33,649 nucleotides of DNA, from contig NZ_AGAF01000041.1 of assembly GCF_000224515.1 (NCBI RefSeq), positions 1-33,649 on the forward strand, given 5' to 3'. A program made the position numbers and the translations under genes. The notes beneath the pieces are model-generated. The model was given only the letters and a program-made list of their open reading frames with translations, did not search any database and had not been told where the DNA came from. Below are positions 16,654 to 23,807 of this stretch, one piece after another (within the stretch, counting starts at the first letter, position 1; every line of letters starts with the position of its first letter). Source of the DNA: Desulfosporosinus sp. OT (GTDB taxonomy: Bacteria > Bacillota > Desulfitobacteriia > Desulfitobacteriales > Desulfitobacteriaceae).

Positions 16654-18999
16654 TCAAATCGGAATAGTTCCCTTAAGCGTTACCCCGTCACCAATATTTG
16701 AAGAAATATAAAACTCTCCGCCCAAGCTCTCTATTCTTTCTTTCATACCAATTATTCCGAAATGATTGCCCACTAGCGACCAATCGGCGATCTTCTGGGG
16801 ATCAAAGCCTTTACCGGAATCATTAATCATCATTTCAATGCTCTCATCTTCCAGGGTAATGGTGACATCTGCTCTAGTCGAACCTGAGTGCTTCATAACG
16901 TTATTAATTCCTTCTTGCAAAAAACGAAACGCTACCACTTCAATATCCTCTTTCAACCGTTGTTCTCGACTCATTCCTTTCACTTCTAGAAAGATTACCA
17001 TAAGCTCTTTTTGCATAATTTGCTGAAACAGGACCTCGACAGCAGGAATAAGACCCAAATCCCGCAAAGAGGATGGACGCAAATTACTACATATTGAACG
17101 GAGCTCGTAATTCAAATCCTCTATCATGTCTTGTATGACTGAGACATTGTGAAAATTATTATTATTTTCACTCGAAAAATTTACAATTAATTCCTTCATC
17201 CTCCGGTTTAGATCCAAGCCTATTTGTAATGATCCGTCATGTATTTCCCGCGCTAAAACTTTCTTTTCTTCTTCAAGGTTACTAAACAATAGGCGATTGA
17301 TTACTTCCAGTCCCTGGCTCCTTCGCTGTGATTCCCGAGACTTTTTTTCCATTACATTTATTTCCCTAGACAATTGCTTGATGACACGAATTGCTTTGAG
17401 GCGTTGGCCTATTTGATAACACACTGAAGTTAATAACAGTACTTCATTTGATTTAAATTTGATATAGGAACGACGATGACCTAGAAATATTCCGCATGTA
17501 AAATCGTCAGAAACAAAGGGTATGTACATTTCCACAGGAAAATCGCTAGAAAAAGTTTCTACCGAATGCCTTGTGCTTTTAGCGGTTTGGTAATAATCCT
17601 CCATGATTGCTTGTTCGGTTGTATCGCCAAGATATCGTCCTACTGCACATTTTGTGCACCAACCTTTCAGATCCTCTACTATAACAAAGGCACCTTCTAG
17701 CCCAAGTTGGTTCACCAACTCTTCCACTATTAAAGCTTCATTCATAGAGGATCGATTTCCGTTTAGTTCAACAGTTTTATTTTCAATACTACAATTTCCA
17801 CGATTTCCAAGGGTCCTATCGATTGCATAATGTAATAAAGCTTTAATAAGATTAAAGATAAATAGTGCCATTATAGTTAAAGACAACACTAAAAGATAAG
17901 TCTCAATCTTTAACTCCATAATCACCCCTATGAGCACTAAAAACCAAGTGAAAAGCCAACTCGTTAGAATACCGGAAACTAAAGAAATAATGATAAACTC
18001 CAGAAACTTACGGCCATCCGGTAAACTCTCATATACCACAACATAACTAAGGGTAATCGGAACAATCGCGATAAAGAGAGCACTAACCTTAGGATTTACG
18101 ATAAGGTCAACATCAAGGAGGATGGGAACCGCTGTAAGTATAATAAAAGGCAACAACCCAAGCGCTAGTCCCGCAAACACAATGGTTGCCTGGTTTTTCT
18201 CGGGTTTATCAGCAGGTAACTTAATAAGCCTAACTAAATTCCATAAAACTGTAACAGTACCGATCAGCCCATTGACTAGCGCTAATTTCCTTATTTCTAC
18301 AGCTGCAAAAACAGCTCCAAACTCTTTTAAAACTAGGATCGTACATACAAGTGCAGAAATTAGACATAAGATCCAAATAATAAGTCGATTTAATATATTA
18401 CGTGTCTTGGTCAAAACAGAAACAAAATTTACCAATAGAACTGGTACGAGCGAGAAACCCATTCCCTCTAGGTCCCTCGCCAATATCAAGCCACGGCTTG
18501 AGGCCGGGGCTAAAATTATGACTAACCCGACGAGCCAATTTAACCAGAATAGAACACGAGCTTGTGCAAGGAAAGGTCGCTTAAATACTGTAACGAGACC
18601 TAATAGCCAAAAGATAAACCCTAAGGCCGCCATCGGGAGTTCACTTAACAATGTATAGGTAATAGGCGGTTTGGCTATTTGAACAACTCTGACCGGGGCT
18701 CCAGAACTTTTGACGGTAATCGTAGAGGCTCCTTCTGCCTCACCCCACTTTTTAGTAGACAGATACTTTCCTGGGTCATCATTATCAACTTTTAAAACCA
18801 TATCGCCTATGCGAATCCCCAATCGATAACCCTCGCCATGGGGATCACTAAACGTAACGTTCCAGTCTCCTCCCCTACTTTCAAGGCTAAGACCTACATA
18901 CGGTTGATTGATCAGAACAGTAAAATACACAAAGCAAACTATAACAAAGGCGGCATTAGCAATTCGAAATGCTAGCCGCCTGAATATTTTATCCAACAA
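16654..18999 (-). CDS. comP: ComP-like membrane sensor histidine kinase
   Basis: A 781-residue kinase, close to the length of Bacillus ComP. The N-terminal helix (about 12-32) is followed by an extracytoplasmic PDZ-like segment (GDWNVTFSDPHGEGYRLGIRIGDMVLKVDNDDPG). Then come about eight more helices (about 120-400), a GAF-like cytoplasmic region with CTKC, and a HisKA_3/HATPase core. His587 sits in LAREIHDGSLQ, the N-box is QEGINNVMKHS near 704, and the G-box is DSGKGFDP near 727. It should sense the modified ComX peptide outside the cell and phosphorylate ComA. The gene starts with TTG at 18997-18999 inside the end of comQ (11-base overlap), so it is translated by coupling. It is a HPK7-class kinase, as are known ComP proteins. 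Confidence 0.87.
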   Translation of the reverse strand: MLDKIFRRLAFRIANAAFVIVCFVYFTVLINQPYVGLSLESRGGDWNVTFSDPHGEGYRLGIRIGDMVLKVDNDDPGKYLSTKKWGEAEGASTITVKSSGAPVRVVQIAKPPITYTLLSELPMAALGFIFWLLGLVTVFKRPFLAQARVLFWLNWLVGLVIILAPASSRGLILARDLEGMGFSLVPVLLVNFVSVLTKTRNILNRLIIWILCLISALVCTILVLKEFGAVFAAVEIRKLALVNGLIGTVTVLWNLVRLIKLPADKPEKNQATIVFAGLALGLLPFIILTAVPILLDVDLIVNPKVSALFIAIVPITLSYVVVYESLPDGRKFLEFIIISLVSGILTSWLFTWFLVLIGVIMELKIETYLLVLSLTIMALFIFNLIKALLHYAIDRTLGNRGNCSIENKTVELNGNRSSMNEALIVEELVNQLGLEGAFVIVEDLKGWCTKCAVGRYLGDTTEQAIMEDYYQTAKSTRHSVETFSSDFPVEMYIPFVSDDFTCGIFLGHRRSYIKFKSNEVLLLTSVCYQIGQRLKAIRVIKQLSREINVMEKKSRESQRRSQGLEVINRLLFSNLEEEKKVLAREIHDGSLQIGLDLNRRMKELIVNFSSENNNNFHNVSVIQDMIEDLNYELRSICSNLRPSSLRDLGLIPAVEVLFQQIMQKELMVIFLEVKGMSREQRLKEDIEVVAFRFLQEGINNVMKHSGSTRADVTITLEDESIEMMINDSGKGFDPQKIADWSLVGNHFGIIGMKERIESLGGEFYISSNIGDGVTLKGTIPI

Positions 19000-19930
19000 G
19001 CTGTATCAACTTCTCTTTTCGTTTTTCTGAAATTGGGATACCATCTAAAATCTCCATTGCCCGTTGCTTATACATCTCGTGAATCACCGAACAAAAATGA
19101 ATAGTCCCTTCATTAACAACCAATTCTTTTAACTGCCCTCTTTCTTTTGACCCGAATTCATATAAACCTTGGATCGCTAAAGAACTAAGGCATTTTAACT
19201 CTTCGGCATTTATCCCATTAAGAACATGTAAAAGATAAACGAACGGTAGAGTTTTCCGTCCTTTAATGAAATCACTTTTTGTTTCCAGATTTAAGAAATC
19301 CGCGAGATCATTTTTGATTTGACTCATCACACCTAACTTCATCCCGAATCGTTCTAACTGGTCAACAAGTGTTTCTTCAGCGCCTCCTAAGATCGCCCCA
19401 ATTTTACACGCACTAGCAGTTAATCCACCCGACTTTTTCTTAATAATCTCAAAATATTCTTCAAACGAGATTCTTTCTTTACTGTCATTCAAAAACTCCT
19501 GAAATTGGCCGTCACACGCTTGCAACCCTATCTGGTTAAGAACGTTGTTTACATCCTCTAAATGCCTGCGATTAGCTATAGTGGAAAGGGCTTTGTAGCT
19601 AAGAACTAGTATACAAGTGGCTAAATTAATCGCTTGCGCAGGAGGAACTTTACGCCATGGAAGATCGTTGTTATCTTGGTCTTGAATATCGTCTAAAATG
19701 TCCGCTGCCAAGGCGTAGAGTTCCATAGCGACAGCTCCTCGCAGCCCTGCTTCTAAGCCCCCCCCAGTGCTATCGCAAGTCATAAGGGTTAATTGAGCCC
19801 ATCCATACTTTCCCTTAATTCTATAATTGGCATTAAGCCAACTATTAATTATGTTTACCACATCCTTGCTAAGTCCTGATTCAGTTAAAAGCAACTTTAT
19901 TTCCTTCTCAATAATCTGGTCAATATTCAT
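18989..19930 (-). CDS. comQ: ComQ-like isoprenyl diphosphate synthase / ComX-modifying enzyme
   Basis: About 313 residues of the trans-prenyltransferase (polyprenyl synthetase) fold. The first Asp-rich motif is LAADILDDIQDQDNN (DDIQD at about 80-84) and the second is QIKNDLADF near 210, followed by KGRKTLPFVYLLHV. In the ComQ family the second motif has this NDxxD form rather than DDxxD. The enzyme isoprenylates a Trp of ComX, probably with a farnesyl or geranyl group, and helps process it. I place the start at the ATG 19928-19930 (MNIDQ), with GGGGCG upstream, rather than nine codons earlier. It follows comX by 17 bases and overlaps comP. A housekeeping polyprenyl synthase is the alternative, but the context argues against it. 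Confidence 0.85.
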   Translation of the reverse strand: MNIDQIIEKEIKLLLTESGLSKDVVNIINSWLNANYRIKGKYGWAQLTLMTCDSTGGGLEAGLRGAVAMELYALAADILDDIQDQDNNDLPWRKVPPAQAINLATCILVLSYKALSTIANRRHLEDVNNVLNQIGLQACDGQFQEFLNDSKERISFEEYFEIIKKKSGGLTASACKIGAILGGAEETLVDQLERFGMKLGVMSQIKNDLADFLNLETKSDFIKGRKTLPFVYLLHVLNGINAEELKCLSSLAIQGLYEFGSKERGQLKELVVNEGTIHFCSVIHEMYKQRAMEILDGIPISEKRKEKLIQLVG

Positions 19931-19947
19931 GTCATCACTTCGCCCCT

Positions 19948-20148
19948 TTAGAACCAATAAAGAGTAGGTGACATTCTAGCTGCTAAAGAATTACCCGATA
20001 ATTCTTCTTTCGAGAACACCTTTGTTATTACGTCCAACTCACAGTTAGTAATTTCGCGGACAGATTTCACCTGCGGGATTATTTCTGAGCAACGGTTTGG
20101 GTTTTTGGCTAATTCGTGAACTAATTCAGCAATGTTGTCAAAGTTCAT
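19948..20148 (-). CDS. comX: ComX-like pre-pheromone
   Basis: A 66-residue peptide with a hydrophilic N-terminus (MNFDNIAELVHELAKNPNRC) and a C-terminal end MSPTLYWF, with Trp as the penultimate residue. In ComX proteins a C-terminal-region Trp is isoprenylated by ComQ and the last 5-15 residues are released as the quorum-sensing signal. Known Bacillus ComX precursors are about 55-73 residues, so the length fits. It is immediately followed by comQ (17 bases) and has an AAAGGGGG binding site. There is no signal peptide, as in known ComX. Sequence outside the Trp region is not recognisably conserved, which is normal for this fast-evolving family. The call rests mainly on position, size and the single Trp near the C-terminus. 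Confidence 0.82.
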   Translation of the reverse strand: MNFDNIAELVHELAKNPNRCSEIIPQVKSVREITNCELDVITKVFSKEELSGNSLAARMSPTLYWF

Positions 20149-20231
20149 TATTATTCCCCCTTTCCTTTTAAATTTGACATCAATTCATAAATCCCTTCCT
20201 TTTAAGGAAAACATTATGAAAATCTACATAT
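20149..20231. promoter_or_regulatory. cpsD-comX spacer with a near-perfect palindrome
   Basis: An 83-base gap. It contains TTCCTTTTAAGGAA (about 20197-20210), two perfect 6-base arms around TT. It also has a partial direct repeat: CCTTTCCTTTTAA, which is the complement of the comX ribosome binding site, recurs as CCCTTCCTTTTAA about 35 bases away. No copy of the CCTGTAG block and no clear sigma-A promoter is visible, so comX may be read through from cpsCD, with the palindrome as a possible operator. Confidence 0.35.
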
Positions 20232-20978
20232 TTATAACGATCTACGGTTATGCTTCTTCTTCGTATCGTCAGAAGCGTTATAGTAGTAGTAATAATAGTA
20301 TTCTTTAGTATTCATGCCCACTTTATTGAGAACAGCCCCCAGGATTTTGACCCCCAATTTATCCAGCTGTTCTTTCGCTTTCTGGGCATAACCTTTGTTC
20401 ACTTCCCCAGCGGCTAAGACTAGGATGACACCATCAACTTCCTGGGCAAGAATCGCTGCATCTGTAACTGCTATAACCGGAGGAGTATCAATGAGGATCA
20501 TGTCAAATTGCTCACTGACTTCCTCGATCAAGAGTTTCATCCGTTTGGACCCGACAAGCTCCGCAGGATTTGGAGGAACAGGACCTGCCGGGAGCACCAT
20601 AACACCGGGCACATCCGTTTCCCGGATATAGTTACAATAGTCTTGATCTTGAACTAGGGAAACTGATAACCCTGTTCCATTATCTAACCCAAATAGTTTA
20701 TGCTGAGTGGGATTACGCAAATCAGCATCAATAATAAGAACAGATTTCCCGGATTGAGCCATACTAACCGCAAGATTAGCGACCGTGTGAGATTTCCCTT
20801 CCCGAGGACCTGAGCTTGTGATCATTATTTTTTGGGTATCTAAATCCACACTCGTAAACTGGACATTTGTTCTGAGCATCCGATAGGCCTCTGAGATTGG
20901 AGATTTTGTTTGCTCTAAAGTGATCAATGAATATGCCAAGAACTCTCTTCCCCTCTTACCCCTGTTTTCCCATTTCAT
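20232..20978 (-). CDS. cpsD: Bacterial tyrosine kinase of capsule/exopolysaccharide synthesis (CpsD/CapB/YwqD)
   Basis: About 235-248 residues. SPISEAYRMLRTNVQFTS precedes Walker A SSGPREGKS near 55-63, Walker A' VLIIDADLRNP near 83-93 and Walker B FDMILIDTPP near 156-165, the BY-kinase set. The C-terminus has an autophosphorylation cluster of seven consecutive tyrosines (EYYYYYYYN). It works with the membrane adaptor CpsC to control polymer length and export. The ATG at 20978 lies within the end of cpsC without a clear binding site. A TTG at 20937-20939 with AGAGGGGAAG upstream is a good alternative start just ahead of the conserved sequence. It is followed by comX after 83 bases. Confidence 0.92.
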   Translation of the reverse strand: MKWENRGKRGREFLAYSLITLEQTKSPISEAYRMLRTNVQFTSVDLDTQKIMITSSGPREGKSHTVANLAVSMAQSGKSVLIIDADLRNPTQHKLFGLDNGTGLSVSLVQDQDYCNYIRETDVPGVMVLPAGPVPPNPAELVGSKRMKLLIEEVSEQFDMILIDTPPVIAVTDAAILAQEVDGVILVLAAGEVNKGYAQKAKEQLDKLGVKILGAVLNKVGMNTKEYYYYYYYNASDDTKKKHNRRSL

Positions 20979-21654
20979 AGTCTGGAATGATGCCTAGTAC
21001 TGGAATGCCCAAAAGTTTCTCAACATCACTCAAGGTCTTTACGGTGTTATCCATATATTCCAGCAAAAAAACCAGCCCAACAGAAGCCATAAGGCCCACA
21101 ACAAAGGCAATCAGTACGTTCAGGGTTTTCTTTGGCTTAATGGGCTTATCCGGGATCACTGCAGTATCCACAATGCTTACACTGTCCACTTTTTTTATTT
21201 CAATAACAGCTTTGGTAAACTCTTGCGCCATTGTGTTAGCAATCAAAGCTGCAAGCTCAGAGTTTGTATTGGTCACTTGGATTTCCAAAATTTCCGTGGT
21301 CTTCACCGGATTTATGGCGATCAGACTATTGAGTTCATCGACCGTCAGCGGCAAGTTTAAGTCCTTGAGCACATTTTGTTCGACGGTGCGACTCTGAGCG
21401 ATCGTTGCATAGGTTTTGGCAAGTTGTTGGTTCGCTAGAAGTACACTATTATCGAGTATTTGGGTCGGATCTTTGCCAGTCTCTGCAGCTTTTTTCCCAA
21501 CGATCAAGGTGGTTGATGCTTGATAAACTGGTTTCATGACAAAAAAGCTAATCATACCGCTAGTGAGCGCCGCGATGAGCGGTATGACCACCACGATCAT
21601 CCAACGTTTTCGTAGCACGTCCCAATACTGCCGTAATTCCATTTCTTCTTCCAT
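20956..21654 (-). CDS. cpsC: Chain-length determinant / tyrosine kinase adaptor (CpsC/YwqC, Wzz family)
   Basis: About 232 residues. The cytoplasmic N-terminus MELRQYWDVLRKRWMIVVVIPLIAAL leads into the first transmembrane helix. A Wzz extracytoplasmic domain follows (YQASTTLIVGKKA, ILDNSVLLANQQLAKTYATIAQS), then a second helix (about 175-198, PKKTLNVLIAFVVGLMASVG) and a short cytoplasmic tail ending DYEMGKQG that activates the kinase. It controls exopolysaccharide chain length. The start at 21654 has GGGAGG at 5-base spacing and is preferred to one eight codons earlier. Its 3' end overlaps cpsD by about 23 bases if cpsD starts at the ATG. Confidence 0.92.
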   Translation of the reverse strand: MEEEMELRQYWDVLRKRWMIVVVIPLIAALTSGMISFFVMKPVYQASTTLIVGKKAAETGKDPTQILDNSVLLANQQLAKTYATIAQSRTVEQNVLKDLNLPLTVDELNSLIAINPVKTTEILEIQVTNTNSELAALIANTMAQEFTKAVIEIKKVDSVSIVDTAVIPDKPIKPKKTLNVLIAFVVGLMASVGLVFLLEYMDNTVKTLSDVEKLLGIPVLGIIPDYEMGKQG

Positions 21655-21843
21655 GTCAACCTCCCAAATTACTTTCACAAAACTGGTTTGATTTGCTTAG
21701 AACTATCCACCCAGCTCGACATGGGTAATTCCCATCCCTTAGGTTCTCCTAGGGATAACGAGGGAATCGTAAATTATCTCCCTTAAACATTCGGTTAAAT
21801 TTTAATAAGTTGAGTGAGATTTCTGCCTTATAAAGATTAACTT
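21655..21843 (-). promoter_or_regulatory. cpsC leader with two tandem hairpins
   Basis: Read on the minus strand, CCCTAGG-AGAA-CCTAAGGG (21737-21754, one bulged base) is followed at once by ATGGG-AATTA-CCCAT (21721-21735), two hairpins in a row about 70-100 bases before the cpsC start. Neither is followed by a T-run, so they are not simple terminators. The 13-mer TCCTAGGGATAAC in this region recurs at 23359-23371, and the 12-mer TTCGGTTAAATT (21790-21801) recurs in the exopolysaccharide leader (15537-15548). No CCTGTAG block is present here. Confidence 0.4.
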
Positions 21844-21878
21844 AAAAAAAGCAGAGAGCTGGGATCCCCAACTCTCTG
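21844..21878 (-). terminator. Rho-independent terminator after the secreted-protein gene
   Basis: On the minus strand CAGAGAG-TTGGG-GAT-CCCAG-CTCTCTG forms a 12-pair stem (one mismatch) followed by CTTTTTTT. It lies 62 bases after the stop of the gene ending at 21940 and separates it from cpsC. Confidence 0.9.
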
Positions 21879-21939
21879 TATAATCCGAAATGTCTTCTCC
21901 CGCAACTAGCGAGTGTCGTACGCGTTGAGCAAAACCAAA

Positions 21940-23082
21940 TTAATTTACAGCCACTGTTATCCTAACTAACTCGTTCGCTTCTACTTGTGAATCATTCATC
22001 CTATAAGCAGTAATGACTGTTGTACCTTTTGTAGTACCGGCTTTAATGGAAGAGCCATCCTCGGCAACAGTCGCAATCGTCGGATTATCTGTCTTCCAAG
22101 CAAGCAGGCCTGCAATTGTACCAGTATCTATTCCTTTGACAGAAAGAACCAGTTTAAGTTTATTAGCACCTTTTTTTAATGTCAGAGGCGTCAAAGGATC
22201 GCAGATAGTTCCATCAATTTTGCATTGGATTTGAGAGCGAATAACAGACATTGCCACGGCTTTTTCAGCGGCATTTGATGGATCAATAACCGCTCCTACC
22301 TGACGCTGCGTTTCAACAAGTAAATCTATATTCCAGCCAATATCTGCGAGCTTTTGATCAAAGATGTGGTACTTACTATTCGCAGGATCTGCAACATCGT
22401 GCAAGGCTGTTTTCAGCCATTCAACTAGTTTATCCTTGATTTTTGTGCTAGAATCGGAACCGCTTACGAGTTCTAATAAACTGAATGGATTTTGTTTAAT
22501 TTCTTTTTTGATCTCTTTTTGGAGCTCATCTTGGGTAGCCAGCATGAAACCGTACAATAATTCTACTTTAAAGCCATCTCCGAAAAGCGTTCTGAATGTT
22601 CTCCCATTCTCGGTTTTAAACTTTACGAGTGCACTTTCCAAAGTAGCGTTGTCATCGGAATAGTGGATCGCTTGAAAATCTTGGAGGGACTTGAGGATTG
22701 CCTCCTTTGCATCAGCTCTCGTAACACCTTTTGCCTGAAATTTTGCAACCACTTGATCCGTCAAAAGTCCATCAGCGGCACTGCTTAAAGTTCCATCTTG
22801 CACTGCAGTCAGCAAGTTTGTTCTGGCTTCATTAAGGGAATCTTTTTCACTCTGATTAAGATAACCACGGTAAGACATAATTTCAGTTACGATTTGGTCG
22901 AGAGTTGCAGTATGTGAAGAACCACTTTGGTTAACGATTTGTACCGCAATTTGCTTAGCAGTTCCCGCTTCTACGCTAGTGCGAGTCGAAACTGCATCCT
23001 CAGCGAAAGCATTGAATGGAATCATTGTAAGTACCATACCAGCAATAGCAAATGAAGCTAAAGCTTTTTTCGCCATTTTCAT
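21940..23082 (-). CDS. Secreted protein with C-terminal bacterial Ig-like (Big_2) region, function unknown
   Basis: A 380-residue protein. The N-terminus MKMAKKALASFAIAGMVLTMIPFNAFA is a classical signal peptide with an AFA-ED cleavage site near residue 27. A mostly helical, low-cysteine region of about 250 residues follows, and I do not recognise it. The last 80 residues (LTLKKGANKLKLVLSVKG, AGLLAWKTDNPTIATVAEDGSSIKAGTTKGTTVITA) match the Big_2 pattern of surface proteins. It is probably released or bound to the cell surface or matrix. It is a single-gene unit with its own terminator, and its promoter carries the second copy of the CCTGTAG block, which suggests coregulation with the exopolysaccharide operon. 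The GGAG before the ATG at 23082 supports the start. Confidence 0.85.
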   Translation of the reverse strand: MKMAKKALASFAIAGMVLTMIPFNAFAEDAVSTRTSVEAGTAKQIAVQIVNQSGSSHTATLDQIVTEIMSYRGYLNQSEKDSLNEARTNLLTAVQDGTLSSAADGLLTDQVVAKFQAKGVTRADAKEAILKSLQDFQAIHYSDDNATLESALVKFKTENGRTFRTLFGDGFKVELLYGFMLATQDELQKEIKKEIKQNPFSLLELVSGSDSSTKIKDKLVEWLKTALHDVADPANSKYHIFDQKLADIGWNIDLLVETQRQVGAVIDPSNAAEKAVAMSVIRSQIQCKIDGTICDPLTPLTLKKGANKLKLVLSVKGIDTGTIAGLLAWKTDNPTIATVAEDGSSIKAGTTKGTTVITAYRMNDSQVEANELVRITVAVN

Positions 23083-23538
23083 ATAATGAATTTCTCCTCT
23101 CTATACATTTGGGGGTCTGCCATGTCTTTAGTAAATGGACTATATTATCACGAAATCATTAGTTCCATTTTCCTTTTACCATTTACCATTTATCTACTCA
23201 GACTGCATAGATTCTGCCTAAATTATAAGACTGTTCCAGTATTTGTACATCCGTATAAGCTACAGGTTAAATAAATATATTTCCAGGTAGTTACTACAGG
23301 TCAAATTATATTTCTCCCATTACAAATTAAACTAAATGACTTCACACACATATGCTGGTCCTAGGGATAACAAAAGTTTATAATTTGTTAATAAATTGTT
23401 TAGATAAAATTAGAACAATTAGTTTAAAATATAGAGAGGACTTCTTAAAAGAACTAGATTACAGCAGCCTACAACAATTTACTTTATTGAAAAGCTTGGT
23501 TGTCGTTTTAATTATGTTAATATAAGGGAGGGGTTCGT
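23083..23538. other. Divergent regulatory region between the secreted-protein gene and a small plus-strand ORF
   Basis: 456 bases without a protein gene. It contains the leftward conserved promoter block (23220-23310) and a triple ACCATTT motif at 23178-23191, of which ACCATTTATCT is shared with 15698-15708. Also present are the 13-mer TCCTAGGGATAAC (23359-23371) and an AT-rich stretch that should hold the rightward promoter of the small ORF at 23539; no clear consensus -35/-10 pair stands out there. Confidence 0.5.
23220..23310 (-). promoter_or_regulatory. Conserved promoter/activator block, copy B (secreted-protein gene)
   Basis: On the minus strand, CCTGTAG occurs twice with starts 34 bases apart. 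The second copy reads CCTGTAGCTTATACGG, followed by ATGTACAAATACTGGAA and TATAAT at 23222-23227. Over the downstream 31 bases it differs from copy A at only two positions. The first repeat is part of GTAG-TAA-CTAC, a dyad. Transcription would start near 23215, giving a leader of about 130 bases. The -35 hexamer is weak, suggesting activator dependence. Confidence 0.65.
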
Positions 23539-23679
23539 ATGGAAGGACTAGACTTTTTGATCACAGCCATCTGTTTCTCGGTTTTAGGTTATGGATTATG
23601 CTATATGACCCTTTCAGTTAATCATAAATTTAAAACGCAAAACGCCAACTCAGAAAATCCTCTGCAACGATGGGAATGA
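23539..23679 (+). CDS. Small single-pass membrane protein, 46 residues
   Basis: An ATG at 23539-23541 with a strong AAGGGAGGGG site opens a 46-codon frame. It begins MEGLDFLITAICFSVLGYGL, has one hydrophobic helix (about 5-25) and a polar C-terminal tail ending LQRWE. It is followed within 20 bases by a perfect terminator, so it looks like a real monocistronic gene. I do not recognise a family. Membrane location with a short cytoplasmic tail is inferred. Confidence 0.65.
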   Translation: MEGLDFLITAICFSVLGYGLCYMTLSVNHKFKTQNANSENPLQRWE

Positions 23680-23694
23680 TCCAATCAGCCCTTA

Positions 23695-23733
23695 AAATAA
23701 GCACGTTGAAAATTATTTTCAACGTGCTTATTT
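23695..23733. terminator. Bidirectional Rho-independent terminator
   Basis: AAATAAGCACGTTGAAAAT is followed, one base later, by its exact inverted copy, ending CGTGCTTATTT. The stem is 19 pairs and uninterrupted. It terminates the small plus-strand gene and isolates the following FAD-protein gene. Confidence 0.9.
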
Positions 23734-23807
23734 GCTTTAGAATTAATTAAGATTGTTGAATAATGTCCGCTGTGATATCCAAACTAACCTAAAGGAGGCA
23801 ATGTGAA

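Noticed and set aside
18989-19930. Housekeeping polyprenyl diphosphate synthase instead of comQ
   Set aside because: The second Asp motif is NDxxD, and the gene lies in an overlapping unit with a ComX-like peptide, a ComP-like kinase and a ComA-like regulator.
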